Assembly (NCBI RefSeq): GCF_014203275.1
Contig: NZ_JACHIP010000004.1
Coordinates: 310,001-374,000 of the forward strand
Reading direction: 5' to 3'
DNA length: 64,000 nt
Source: Granulicella aggregans
GTDB taxonomy: Bacteria > Acidobacteriota > Terriglobia > Terriglobales > Acidobacteriaceae
In this document: one piece after another, positions 1-8,759 of the stretch
Layout of the letters: each line of letters begins with the position of its first letter
How positions within the stretch are numbered: position 1 is the first letter of the stretch
Made by a program: the position numbers and the translations under genes
Notes under the pieces: generated by a model
Told to the model about the DNA's origin: nothing
Databases searched by the model: none
Seen by the model: the letters and a program-made list of their open reading frames with translations, nothing else

Positions 1-2
1 GT

Positions 3-1127
3 GAAGGCATCCTTCCCGGCACGAAGATGGAGTATGCGGACGAATACGTTCTGGGCGTAGAACACGAGCTCAAGCCCGGAATGATTATCAAGGCGCGCTA
101 CATCGACCGTCAGTTCGCTCGCATCGTGGAAGACAATGGTTCTCAGTCACCTGAGGGGTCGAATGTAGATGGCAGCTATGCCGGCGGCATCGCGAACATT
201 ACTGCCAGCTCCGATTTCTTCGTAAATGAGAACGAGGTCACTTACACGCCCGCGCAGTTTGCTGCTGCCAATGGCGGCCTGACTCCTGGACAGGTCAAAA
301 AGGCGAACTATGTCGCCCCAGTAGCGGGTTGCACTGCGGCAAACGATACGTCGGTAGCGAATGGCGGCTTCTTCCAGCACTTCGATGGAACTCCGTTCAA
401 TGGTAGCTGCATCACGAATGCCGCTGCTGCCGGAGCACTTGGAGCTGACGGAAAGGCGGATGGTTTTGCTGATCCGCGTCGCCACTACCAGGGCCTGGAA
501 CTCGAGTTCGACAAGAGCTTCAGCCACCACTGGCAGGCGATCGTCAACTACCGGTATGCCAAGCTCTGGGGTAACTACGAGGGCTTCTACCGCAACGACA
601 ACGGCCAGTCCGACCCTGGTATTAGCTCGCTCTTTGACTTCACTCAGGGTGCCATTGGTATCCTCGGTGACCAGTTCAAACGTGGATATCTGAACGAAGA
701 CCGTGCCAACGTAGCCAACGCCCTCGTGAGCTACACGATCGGCAAGGACACTCCTTACGTCAGCAAGCTGAATGGTGTTACCGTCGGTACCTGGCTTCAT
801 GGCCTCTCCGGAACCCCGCTCAGCGCGTACGCCAGCCACCCGATCTACACCGACGTTGGAGAAGTTCCGGTCGGCGGTCGTGGCACGCTGGGACGCACGC
901 CGGTCAATCTGTACGACGATGTCAGCATCTCGGACAGCATGAACTTCATGGAGAAGTACACGGTCAAGGTCGGCTTCGATGGCTTCAACATCTTCAACAG
1001 CCAGCCACTGGTCACCAAGAGCCAGAACCTGGATACTGCTCCTGGTTCTCCAAATGCCGACTACGGCAAGCCAACCGCGTTCCTGGTTCCCTTCCATGCA
1101 CGCTTCAACATCGTGCTGAGCTTCTAA
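3..1127 (+). CDS. TonB-dependent receptor, C-terminal part (5' end outside window)
   Basis: The open frame is already running at base 3, so this is the C-terminal ~375 residues of a longer outer-membrane protein. It contains alternating aromatic/polar beta-strand segments of the large Oar/SusC-like TonB-dependent receptors common in Acidobacteriota (for example LELEFDKSFSHHWQAIVNYR and YTVKVGFDGFNIFNSQPL) and ends in FNIVLSF, a terminal strand with C-terminal Phe typical of BAM-inserted beta-barrels. The ligand cannot be told from this part. A strong intrinsic terminator follows 38 bases after the stop, so this is the last gene of its transcript. Confidence 0.85.
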   Translation, partial: EGILPGTKMEYADEYVLGVEHELKPGMIIKARYIDRQFARIVEDNGSQSPEGSNVDGSYAGGIANITASSDFFVNENEVTYTPAQFAAANGGLTPGQVKKANYVAPVAGCTAANDTSVANGGFFQHFDGTPFNGSCITNAAAAGALGADGKADGFADPRRHYQGLELEFDKSFSHHWQAIVNYRYAKLWGNYEGFYRNDNGQSDPGISSLFDFTQGAIGILGDQFKRGYLNEDRANVANALVSYTIGKDTPYVSKLNGVTVGTWLHGLSGTPLSAYASHPIYTDVGEVPVGGRGTLGRTPVNLYDDVSISDSMNFMEKYTVKVGFDGFNIFNSQPLVTKSQNLDTAPGSPNADYGKPTAFLVPFHARFNIVLSF

Positions 1128-1165
1128 CCGGAAACCAGCGTCGTAACTGATCACTTAGTAAAATG

Positions 1166-1200
1166 GACAGAGGGGAGCGATGCTCTCCTCTGTCTTTTTT
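1166..1200 (+). terminator. Intrinsic terminator of the TonB receptor gene
   Basis: A 13-bp stem (1166-1178 with 1182-1194, one G-T wobble) with a 3-base loop is followed directly by six T residues at 1195-1200. The ATG at 1180 that would open the next reading frame lies in this hairpin, which argues against its use as a start. Confidence 0.9.
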
Positions 1201-1215
1201 GTGAGGTACCCCGCC

Positions 1216-3069
1216 GTGCACCGCTTCCGTTTCGTTTCCGCTCTGATCCTTTGCTGCTCGTGGCTGGTTCCAGTGCCATCGCTTCATGCTGTCAGTCCGA
1301 AGCAGTTGCCGCCGTACTTCCGGCAATGGATCGAGGAGGATGTTCCGTACATCATCACGCAGGAGGAGCGGCGCGAGTTCCTTAAGCTCCAGTCAGATGG
1401 TGAGCGAGAGCACTTCATCGAGCTGTTTTGGGAGAGCCGGAACCCGACCCCGCACAGCTCGATCAACACCTTTAAGGAAGAGCACTACCGGCGGCTGGCT
1501 TACGCCCGCGCAAACTTCGGGGATGACCGCTACAACGATGGATGGCGGACCGACATGGGACGCGTCTACATCACGCTGGGGCCGCCGCAGCAGAAGTCCA
1601 ACTTCCATCAGGGGATCAGCACGCGGCCGGTGGAGATCTGGTTCTACTACGCCAATACACCGGCTTTGCCGCCTACCTTCAACGTCGTTTTTTACAAACC
1701 CAGCGAGGTGGAGGACTACAAGCTCTATTCGCCACGAAGCGACGGGCCGTCGAAGATCGTGACCAACGACCCGCATGACGATGCCAAGGCGCTGCACACA
1801 ATCGATCAGTCCATGGGAGCAGAGGCGACACATGCGATGGTAAGCCTGATCCCAAGTGAACCGATCAACATCGATCATCCGGATCCTTCGATGGAGTCCG
1901 ACATCCTGCTGTCGATGATCCGCAGCCTGCCGGACCAGAAGCTGGAGCGGCAGCGGATCGAGCGGCAACGTGAGGCGTCGCGCGAGGTCGTAACCAGCCG
2001 CATCTTCACCGGATTCAACGCGACGGAGCTTCAGACGGCAGTTCTCCGCGACAGCCGCGGGCTGAGTTCGGTGCACTACCTTGTGCGCAAGGAGCAGCCC
2101 GATGGCGGACTGATCGGTGTCCTTCCAGATAAGCAAACCGGCTACGCGATGACCCTCGAGACGCATGTTCTGACGGAGGGCGGCAAGGCGGTGTATCAGA
2201 GGAGCGATCACCTGACTGGAGTCACATCTGCCGCCGGTACGGCCGCGGGAAAGGCCAAGCTGTTTGCGGCGGAGGGCCGGCTTCCGCTGGTCCCGGGCAG
2301 CTATGTCATCGAGACGATCCTGACGAACGAGATCTCGCGTGAATCGTTCCGCGCCTCTCAGCATGTTGTCGTTCCTGTGCCTCAGCCGGACAGTCTTGGC
2401 GTCTCCGGTCTGATCGTCTACCAGGGCCATGCGCTCCAGACGACGAGGGACCAGTTGCCCTTCACGCTGGCAGGGCTGCGCTTTCCGCCGCGAGGAGAGC
2501 AGTTGATCGAGTTGCACCAGGGCGACAAGCTTCCGCTGGTCTATCAGCTTTGGCTTCCCCGGCCAGCTCAGACGGCGTCCGGCCCGAAACCTGAAGCCGC
2601 TCCTCGCTTGATCAAGGTGCACTACACGCTGGGATCGATTGCACTGTCGTCAGGAGATCCGAGCCGGATTGAGGAAGATCAGGATGTTTCGACTGCCGAT
2701 GCCGACGCCGTGGGGAATCTGGTGTCGGGTTACGCGGTGGACACATCGAACCTGCGTGAGGGAACGTACAGGCTGGTGCTTCGCGCGATCGACCCTGCAT
2801 TTCCGCGGGCTGCTGTGGCATCGATGACGGTGAGAGTCGTTGCGTCTACGGTGCCGGTCGATGTCTGGACCGCCTTCGGCGATGAGAAGCTGCATCCCGA
2901 GTGGCAGGACGACATGCTGCGGGGCATTGCGGCTGAAGCGCTCGAGCACCCCGAGGAGGCGACCGGCTACTACCGGCGCGTTCTGGCGGCGAAGCCGGAT
3001 GCACCCGATGCGCAGAGTCATCTGGATGCCTTGATCAAGAGGAGTGAACGGAAGTCCCCCGGCGAATAG
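1216..3069 (+). CDS. GWxTD domain-containing exported protein
   Basis: Secreted protein of about 617 residues with a Sec signal (VHRFRFVSALILCCSW, cleavage near SLHA). The GWxTD region follows: the segment DGWRTDMGRVYITLGPPQQ is the signature of the family, which is frequent in Acidobacteriota and has no established biochemical role. A C-terminal stretch (LEHPEEATGYYRRVLAAKPDAPDAQ) resembles one TPR-like helix pair. The frame is open from ATG 1180, but that codon sits inside the preceding terminator. GTG 1216 has a TGAGG ribosome site at 1202-1206 and places basic residues just before the hydrophobic core, so I prefer it; GTG 1201 is the alternative. It is convergent with the histidine kinase downstream. 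Confidence 0.85.
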   Translation: MHRFRFVSALILCCSWLVPVPSLHAVSPKQLPPYFRQWIEEDVPYIITQEERREFLKLQSDGEREHFIELFWESRNPTPHSSINTFKEEHYRRLAYARANFGDDRYNDGWRTDMGRVYITLGPPQQKSNFHQGISTRPVEIWFYYANTPALPPTFNVVFYKPSEVEDYKLYSPRSDGPSKIVTNDPHDDAKALHTIDQSMGAEATHAMVSLIPSEPINIDHPDPSMESDILLSMIRSLPDQKLERQRIERQREASREVVTSRIFTGFNATELQTAVLRDSRGLSSVHYLVRKEQPDGGLIGVLPDKQTGYAMTLETHVLTEGGKAVYQRSDHLTGVTSAAGTAAGKAKLFAAEGRLPLVPGSYVIETILTNEISRESFRASQHVVVPVPQPDSLGVSGLIVYQGHALQTTRDQLPFTLAGLRFPPRGEQLIELHQGDKLPLVYQLWLPRPAQTASGPKPEAAPRLIKVHYTLGSIALSSGDPSRIEEDQDVSTADADAVGNLVSGYAVDTSNLREGTYRLVLRAIDPAFPRAAVASMTVRVVASTVPVDVWTAFGDEKLHPEWQDDMLRGIAAEALEHPEEATGYYRRVLAAKPDAPDAQSHLDALIKRSERKSPGE

Positions 3070-3102
3070 AGGGCAGTCGACAGCGATGCGCGAACGACCT
3101 CA

Positions 3103-6100
3103 TCAAATGGGGACGATAGAGCCCTGGGGGAGATTGAGGTTCTCGATCTCTCCTGCGCTTCGGTGAGGCAGAAAAATGGTGGCGACAGTTCCACGGTGGG
3201 CGATCTCTTCGCTGCTGCGAACGCGGAGATAGCCTCCGTGGCGTTCAATGATGCCCTGGGAGATCCAGAGGCCGAGCCCGGTGCCGTTCAGGGCCTTCGT
3301 TGTATAAAAAGGCTCGAAGATTCGATCAAGGACTGCCTTGGACATGCCGTGACCGGTATCGGCGATCGCAATAAGAATTCCCGGTCGCCCTTCCGGGTAT
3401 CCTGTCGAGTAGCTCGTTGCGTCGTTCGCCCTTACGATTAACCTGCCACCGAGACGCATCGCATCGATTGAATTGGCAATGAGATTGGTTAGCACCTGAC
3501 GGATGTCGTTTTCGAAGCAGAGGACCGGCTTCGTGGTGCGATAGCTTGCGTCGATGGCGATGTTGGAGTTGACGAGTCGGCCGCGATAGAGATTCAAGAC
3601 GGTACTCACCAGCGCCTCTGCGGTTACAGAGGTGGCGCTCACAGCCTGGCGATGGAAGCGCAGGGCCTGCTTGGCGATCTCGGAGATTCGCGCAAGTTCG
3701 CTCTGGGCCATTTCGACGTATTGGACCGCTGTTAGCGGTAACTCCGGTTCGTGCGCGATCAGGTAGAGCAGATTGGTCACGGCTTCGAGCGGGTTGTTGA
3801 TCTCGTGCGAGATGGAGCTTGCGAGCCTGCCTACGGCGGCCAGCTTCTCGCTCTGGATCAGGGCAAGCTCGGCTTTCTTCTGGTTTGTGATCTCGAGCGA
3901 GGCGGCGGTGATGGCGCGTACTGTGCCGTCTGAATTGAAGACGGGGAAGTAGTTGACGTTCCAGTAGCGGTGTTCTTCAGGCCGCGCGGCAGTTGCGCCT
4001 TCAATAAGCGCGTTTCGGATCGGTTTGCCCCGGGCGACCTGCTGGAACATTTCATTCAACCCGGGAATGGGAGCGATCTCGGTCACGCTTCGGCCAAGGA
4101 TCTCGTCTGCGGGCAGGCCAACGGTCTGAGCCTGGCGATCGTTGAGCCGGAGGTAACGGAATTCGACGGGGTCGAAGAGTGCGAGGCCGATGGGAGCGGT
4201 GCGGTAGACGGTCTCGAGTTCGGCACGCTGGCGTTCGGTCTCAAGCTGCCTCAGATGGAGTTCGTCTGCGGCGGTCTTGCGATCGTGGATGTCTACCGCC
4301 ACGCCTAGCCAGTTGACAATGATTCCTGCTCCGTCGCGAAGTGGCAGGGCACGAATCCACCACCAGCGGGCCTCGCGGGTCTTCCCGTTGATCAGGCGCG
4401 CTTCAATCTCGAGGGCCTCGCCCGAGAGGACGGAGCCTCGCCATGCCTCCAGCACCCTCGGCTGATCCACCGGGTCGTAGGCCCGCAGCCAGCCGGTTCC
4501 CGCGAGATCTTCCATGGCAAAGCTGAGATAGTCAAGGAACCCCTGATTGGCGTAGGTGACCTCTCCTTTAGGAGACCCGGCCCAGACGAACTGGGGACTT
4601 AGCTCGATGAGCACGCGATATCTTTCCTCGCCTGCGGCGAGCGCGTCTTCGTTCTGCTTGCGGTTGGAGACATCGATGGTCATGCCGCCAAGGCGGACAG
4701 GAGTGCCGTCGAGGACAACGGCCTGGGAACGGGCCTCGAGCCAGCGTGTCTGACCCTGATCGTCGATGACACGGAAATCATTTACTACCAGGCCCCCTGA
4801 TTCGACTGCCCGTCTAACGTCGGCAGAGACCTGTTCCTGATCTGCTGGATGGATGATCGCGCGAAAGGCGGCGGCGCTGTTGAGCTTGGCGAGTGGATGA
4901 CCATAGACCGGATAGGAGCCGACATCAAACTCCAGCTTGCCTGTGGCGAGTTCCAGGGTCCAGAATGCGATGCGTGCCGACTGCTGCACGAAGGTGATCA
5001 CGTCGCGTTGCTGGCGAAAGACTTGGTCGAGCTCACGCTTTTCTGTGATGTCGCGAAAGTAGACTGCGATGCCGTCGTCGTACGGGCGGCACTGTATCGA
5101 GAACCAACGATTCAGCGGCTCCGGATAGAAGGACTCAAACTCGCTGGCGATGCCTTCGTCCATGCACCGGTGGTAGTAGAGGCCAAAGTCCGAGGAGATA
5201 GCGGCGGGGAACTCGTCCCAAATGTTTTTTCCCAGGAGGTCGTCCCGATAAAGGACCGTGGCTGCGCGTCCATTCAGGAAGGAAAACCTCCATTCGCGAT
5301 CCAGGGTGAAGACGCAATCGGTGGTGACCTCGAGGACCTGGTTAAGGCGGCGGGCGGTCGTCTCGCGCAGTGCTTCAGCGCGTTTGCGGCTGGTAATGTC
5401 GCTGGAGAAGATGATAATGCCGTCTTCGAAAGGATGAGCGCTGACGCGGAACCAGATGTCGAGTGGCTCGGGGTAGTAGGCCTCGAACTCGGTGCTGATG
5501 CGCTGGTCCATTGCTGCGCGGTAGTTAGAGGCGAAGGGCTCGTCGTTGTTGCCGGGAAACCGCGTCCAGAGGTTCTCGCCGATGAGCGAGTCTGTCTGCA
5601 GGATCTTTAACGCGGCATCGTTGGCGAAGGTGCAGTTCCATTCGCGATCGATGCAGACGACAGAGTCCGTGATCGCCGCCATGACCTGTTCGAGCTTGCG
5701 CATCGATTCGTCGCGAGCCTGCTCCGCGCGCTTACGGCTGGTGACATCGCTGTAGTGCAGCGCAATGCCTTCTTCTATGGAGAAGATGTTGATGTCAAGC
5801 CAGACGTCGAATGGTTCATGGTAATAAACGATCAGCGCATCGTCGCCGCCATTCATGACGTCGCGGTACATTCGCTCGATGACAGTACCGACGGTCTCGG
5901 GATACAGCTGCCAATGGGTGCGGGAGTTTAGATCTTCCGGGCGGAGCCGGCTGATGCGCATCGCCGCTGGGTTGGCGTAGGTCACTCGCCACTCGCGGTC
6001 CATCATCAGTACGCCGTCGGAGAACCGCTCCAGCAGGGATGTCATCTGCACCTCCATGCGGGCGGACTTCGCGTCGGCAGAGTTCAATTCAAGTGATGCA

Positions 6101-6114
6101 GGATGTTTCTCCAT
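3103..6114 (-). CDS. Multi-PAS hybrid-less sensor histidine kinase
   Basis: Soluble 1003-residue sensor kinase; no membrane segment or signal peptide is visible. About six PAS domains occupy residues ~25-760. The first three are visibly related: each carries a YHEP/YPEP motif, an aromatic W(L/F) a few residues on and an SDVTSRKRAE-type PAC end. The HisKA box is SISHEINNPLEAV with the phospho-accepting His at about residue 770. The ATPase domain has the N box (NLIANSID), G1 (DTGHGM), F (FEPFYTT) and G2 (GTGLGL) motifs. There is no receiver domain and no adjacent response regulator, so the output partner is unknown. YceH lies 106 bases upstream on the same strand and may share its transcript. 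Confidence 0.93.
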   Translation of the reverse strand: MEKHPASLELNSADAKSARMEVQMTSLLERFSDGVLMMDREWRVTYANPAAMRISRLRPEDLNSRTHWQLYPETVGTVIERMYRDVMNGGDDALIVYYHEPFDVWLDINIFSIEEGIALHYSDVTSRKRAEQARDESMRKLEQVMAAITDSVVCIDREWNCTFANDAALKILQTDSLIGENLWTRFPGNNDEPFASNYRAAMDQRISTEFEAYYPEPLDIWFRVSAHPFEDGIIIFSSDITSRKRAEALRETTARRLNQVLEVTTDCVFTLDREWRFSFLNGRAATVLYRDDLLGKNIWDEFPAAISSDFGLYYHRCMDEGIASEFESFYPEPLNRWFSIQCRPYDDGIAVYFRDITEKRELDQVFRQQRDVITFVQQSARIAFWTLELATGKLEFDVGSYPVYGHPLAKLNSAAAFRAIIHPADQEQVSADVRRAVESGGLVVNDFRVIDDQGQTRWLEARSQAVVLDGTPVRLGGMTIDVSNRKQNEDALAAGEERYRVLIELSPQFVWAGSPKGEVTYANQGFLDYLSFAMEDLAGTGWLRAYDPVDQPRVLEAWRGSVLSGEALEIEARLINGKTREARWWWIRALPLRDGAGIIVNWLGVAVDIHDRKTAADELHLRQLETERQRAELETVYRTAPIGLALFDPVEFRYLRLNDRQAQTVGLPADEILGRSVTEIAPIPGLNEMFQQVARGKPIRNALIEGATAARPEEHRYWNVNYFPVFNSDGTVRAITAASLEITNQKKAELALIQSEKLAAVGRLASSISHEINNPLEAVTNLLYLIAHEPELPLTAVQYVEMAQSELARISEIAKQALRFHRQAVSATSVTAEALVSTVLNLYRGRLVNSNIAIDASYRTTKPVLCFENDIRQVLTNLIANSIDAMRLGGRLIVRANDATSYSTGYPEGRPGILIAIADTGHGMSKAVLDRIFEPFYTTKALNGTGLGLWISQGIIERHGGYLRVRSSEEIAHRGTVATIFLPHRSAGEIENLNLPQGSIVPI

Positions 6115-6220
6115 CGATGCCAGAGCCCTTGTAGCCGGGGAATGTCAATATTCGCGCGAACATTGCCGTGTGGCGCTTCTCTATCGCTATCGTACCCAGC
6201 ATAGACGAATTAGCAGGATT

Positions 6221-6934
6221 CTACGCTGGTGGCATGCCTTCGTTTGAAGCCTCGAGCCTACCGTTCTCCATGGCATCAACTCGTGCCTCCAACGCTGTGA
6301 GCGCGACTTCAAGAGCCTGAATCCGCCCCGCCAGGCGCTCGTCCTCGAACGACTCTCCGGAGGCAGAGGAGCGAGCGGAGGAGTATGGGATGCTCTGCGG
6401 CGGAGCGGCTGCGACGGGGCCGCCGAGCAGGTGCGCGTAGCGTGACTCCCGTGAGCCGGGTTGGCGGGCGAGCTGGACCACGAGCGGTGACGACTGATCC
6501 GAGGGGGTGTCCGGCGCGGAGCTAGCTCCTCGACTGGCCATGCGCTCCAGCGTGGATTGCACGGAACCAATGTCGTCGAAGGTGTACATGCGGTCGGAGC
6601 GGCCCCGAAGTTCGCCTGGAGTCTGCGGGCCACGCAGCAGCAGGAGGCAGAGGATCGCCGTCTCGTCACGGCGAAGGTTCAGTACGGTGCGGATGCGGTG
6701 CTCATACTTTGGCACGCGGGAATCACGAACCGGAGAGACAATTTCCATGTCTTCCAGCGAATGCACGGCCTGGCGGACTTCATCCTCGGTGAGGTCAAGT
6801 ACCGGGTCCCGGCTCGAACGCTGGTTGCAGGCGGAGATCAGCGAGTTCAACGAGAGCGGATAGTTCTCCGGCGTCGTAATCTCTTTTTCGATGAGCGCGC
6901 CCAGAACGCGGAGCTGAATGGGATCGAGGGTCAT
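6221..6934 (-). CDS. yceH: YceH family protein (DUF480)
   Basis: 237-residue protein of the YceH/DUF480 family, which folds as tandem winged helices; its cellular role is not established. Recognisable segments are LRVLGALIEKEITTPENYPL at the N-terminus, SACNQRSSRDPV, VSPVRDSRVPKYEHR and LLLLRGPQTPGELRGRS. The C-terminal tail (LEVALTALEARVDAMENG) is a short coiled coil, as in other members. I chose ATG 6934 (MTLDPIQLRVLG) over the in-frame ATG six codons upstream because the family begins at this point. It is followed on the same strand by the PAS kinase. Confidence 0.9.
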   Translation of the reverse strand: MTLDPIQLRVLGALIEKEITTPENYPLSLNSLISACNQRSSRDPVLDLTEDEVRQAVHSLEDMEIVSPVRDSRVPKYEHRIRTVLNLRRDETAILCLLLLRGPQTPGELRGRSDRMYTFDDIGSVQSTLERMASRGASSAPDTPSDQSSPLVVQLARQPGSRESRYAHLLGGPVAAAPPQSIPYSSARSSASGESFEDERLAGRIQALEVALTALEARVDAMENGRLEASNEGMPPA

Positions 6935-6980
6935 AGCTTTAGGGTGCCACAAAGTGTCTTCACGCAGGACTGGTCGAGGG

Positions 6981-7013
6981 ACGCAAAAGCCGCATGGGAT
7001 TTGCCCATGCGGC
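6981..7013 (-). terminator. Intrinsic terminator of the SYLF gene
   Basis: A perfect 10-bp stem (6989-6998 with 7004-7013) with a 5-base loop is followed on the minus strand by TTTTGCGT (6988-6981). It lies 20 bases beyond the stop codon of the SYLF-domain gene and separates it from yceH. Confidence 0.85.
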
Positions 7014-7032
7014 TCTGTGTGACGTGGAACAC

Positions 7033-7725
7033 TTACTTTACGGAGTGGAAGTACTTGGCGACGGTGCGGACAAAGGCCTTCGCTCCCGTGGGAACGATGA
7101 CTGCACCATGCAGGATGTCTGCGAAGGGTTTGGCGGTTCCACCATAGAAGACGTTGGTGTCGTCGGTGTTCTGCGAGACGACCGCACCGTTGAGGTCGAT
7201 GCCCGCGAACAGGCCTTTCGAACGCGAGTAGGTGAGAAGTTCCGCGTTCAGCTTCAGGTCGGTTGCAGCGGAGGCGTTGCGGCCAACCGGGCCGGCAGCG
7301 GCAGCGGCGTCAGCGCCGAGTTTGAACTTGCTCTGGAGAAGGTCTTGGAAGCCCTTGTCGTTAACCGCGACGAGGACGAGGTCAGTCGCCTGGCCGCCGA
7401 TCTGGAAGCCTACGCTGCCGCCTGCGAGGCGGATGAAGACCGGAGCGCTCCAGCCCTTGGGCGTGCGGCAGGTAACGACGCCCTGGCCGTACGATCCGCC
7501 GACGATGAAGGCGGCCTTCTTGACGCTGGGAATGACGGCGATGCAGGTCGCCTTGCTGACGATGTAGTCAGGAACTCCGCCATCGGGAGTTGCTTCAATC
7601 TCATGAACCACTTGCGTCGCGGCCGCGAGACGGGTGTTCAGATCGGACAGATTGGATTCAGCGTGAATCGGCATCGTGGCTACCGATGCCACAGCGAGCG
7701 TGGTTGCCCACAAGATGGTTTTCAT
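7033..7725 (-). CDS. Exported SYLF (Ysc84/YSC84-like) lipid-binding domain protein
   Basis: 230-residue protein with a Sec signal (MKTILWATTLAVASVATMPIHA). The mature part matches the SYLF/Ysc84 family: PDYIVSKATCIAVIPSVKKAA, then GSYGQGVVTCRTPKGWSAPVFIRLAGGSVGFQIGG, and the late RSKGLFAGIDLNGAVV block. Eukaryotic SYLF domains bind phosphoinositides; the role of bacterial periplasmic versions is not known. An AGGAGA ribosome site lies just upstream of ATG 7725. The gene is divergent from the DUF882 gene, with a 273-base intergenic region in which I see no clear operator. Confidence 0.9.
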   Translation of the reverse strand: MKTILWATTLAVASVATMPIHAESNLSDLNTRLAAATQVVHEIEATPDGGVPDYIVSKATCIAVIPSVKKAAFIVGGSYGQGVVTCRTPKGWSAPVFIRLAGGSVGFQIGGQATDLVLVAVNDKGFQDLLQSKFKLGADAAAAAGPVGRNASAATDLKLNAELLTYSRSKGLFAGIDLNGAVVSQNTDDTNVFYGGTAKPFADILHGAVIVPTGAKAFVRTVAKYFHSVK

Positions 7726-7998
7726 AGATCTCCTGTCGAATCAGCCTGCGGACATCCCATTGAGAAAGAATGTCTGGCAGGCTACACACCATAGGATGCG
7801 CCGTACGCTCCAGCTTCACGAAGGTATTTTGCCCGCCCACCGTAAATTGACGAAAACGGCGCAAGTCGGCATTCGGGAATCAGGGGACAAAAGTGTTACA
7901 TACGCCCAGTCCAACCGCCGTTCATGCTGCTGTAAACTGAAGAGAGTGAATGGCGATTCCGATTTGCCATTTGTGAACTTCAATTTCGGAGCCTGCCG

Positions 7999-8694
7999 AT
8001 GCGTTTTGCAACACGGATGTTTGTGGTGGCGGTGGCCACAGTTTTTGCGTTGGGCGTAGCTAGCAACAGCGCGCAGTCGCAGTCGGCTGACCTGCCAGCG
8101 GTCGTACCTTCGATAGACGCTCCGATGAGCTCGACTCTGGCAGGCAAGGTCTATAGCCTGCACCTCCACCATCTGCATACGGGCGAGAGCCTGGACGTGG
8201 TCTACCGCATCGGCGACACCTACATCCCGGAAGCGATTGCGCAGTTGAACCACTTCCTGCGCGACCATCGCACGGACGACGCCAGCCACTACGATCCGAA
8301 GGAGTTCGACCTGCTGCATGGCATCATGGCGCGACTGGGCAAGCCGAATGGGATTATCGACATTGTCTGCGGCTACCGCACACCTTGGAGCAATGCATTC
8401 CTGCGCCGTGGGACGGCAGCGAGCGGAGTTGCCGAGCACAGCCAGCATATGGAGGCCAAGGCCATCGACATTCGCGTGCCGGGAGTGCAGACGGCGAAGC
8501 TGCGGGATACGGCGGAGTCATTTGAGGCGGGCGGCGTGGGGTATTATCCGGTGTCGCAGTTTGTGCATGTGGATGTGGGGCCGGTGAGGACGTGGTCTTT
8601 TGGCGAAACGCACAGCCGGACTCGCTTGCGGACTGCAGCGGTGCACCGCCACGGGCACGGACGGCGGGCTGTGATTCATCATTACGGCAACTAG
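7999..8694 (+). CDS. DUF882 / YcbK-MepK-like exported murein endopeptidase
   Basis: 231-residue protein with a Sec signal (MRFATRMFVVAVATVFALGVASNSAQS). The mature part is a peptidase M15-like domain of the DUF882 family: LHHLHTGESLDVVYR, a GYRTPWSN segment, the zinc-ligand motif EHSQHMEAKAIDIR (His147, His150, Asp157) and FVHVDVGPVRTW (His190, Asp192). E. coli MepK of this family cleaves peptidoglycan cross-links, so a periplasmic cell-wall role is likely. The C-terminus ends in a His/Arg-rich tail (HRHGHGRRAVIHHYGN) that could bind metal or anionic wall polymer. Confidence 0.88.
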   Translation: MRFATRMFVVAVATVFALGVASNSAQSQSADLPAVVPSIDAPMSSTLAGKVYSLHLHHLHTGESLDVVYRIGDTYIPEAIAQLNHFLRDHRTDDASHYDPKEFDLLHGIMARLGKPNGIIDIVCGYRTPWSNAFLRRGTAASGVAEHSQHMEAKAIDIRVPGVQTAKLRDTAESFEAGGVGYYPVSQFVHVDVGPVRTWSFGETHSRTRLRTAAVHRHGHGRRAVIHHYGN

Positions 8695-8759
8695 GATTCA
8701 GTTTAAGACATGTAAAAGCCCTGTTTCAGAAAACCCAGTATGCTTGGCGCTGAGGCTCG

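Noticed and set aside
147..1154. 335-residue open frame opposite the first receptor
   Set aside because: Antisense shadow of the TonB receptor; no signal peptide, motif or ribosome site.
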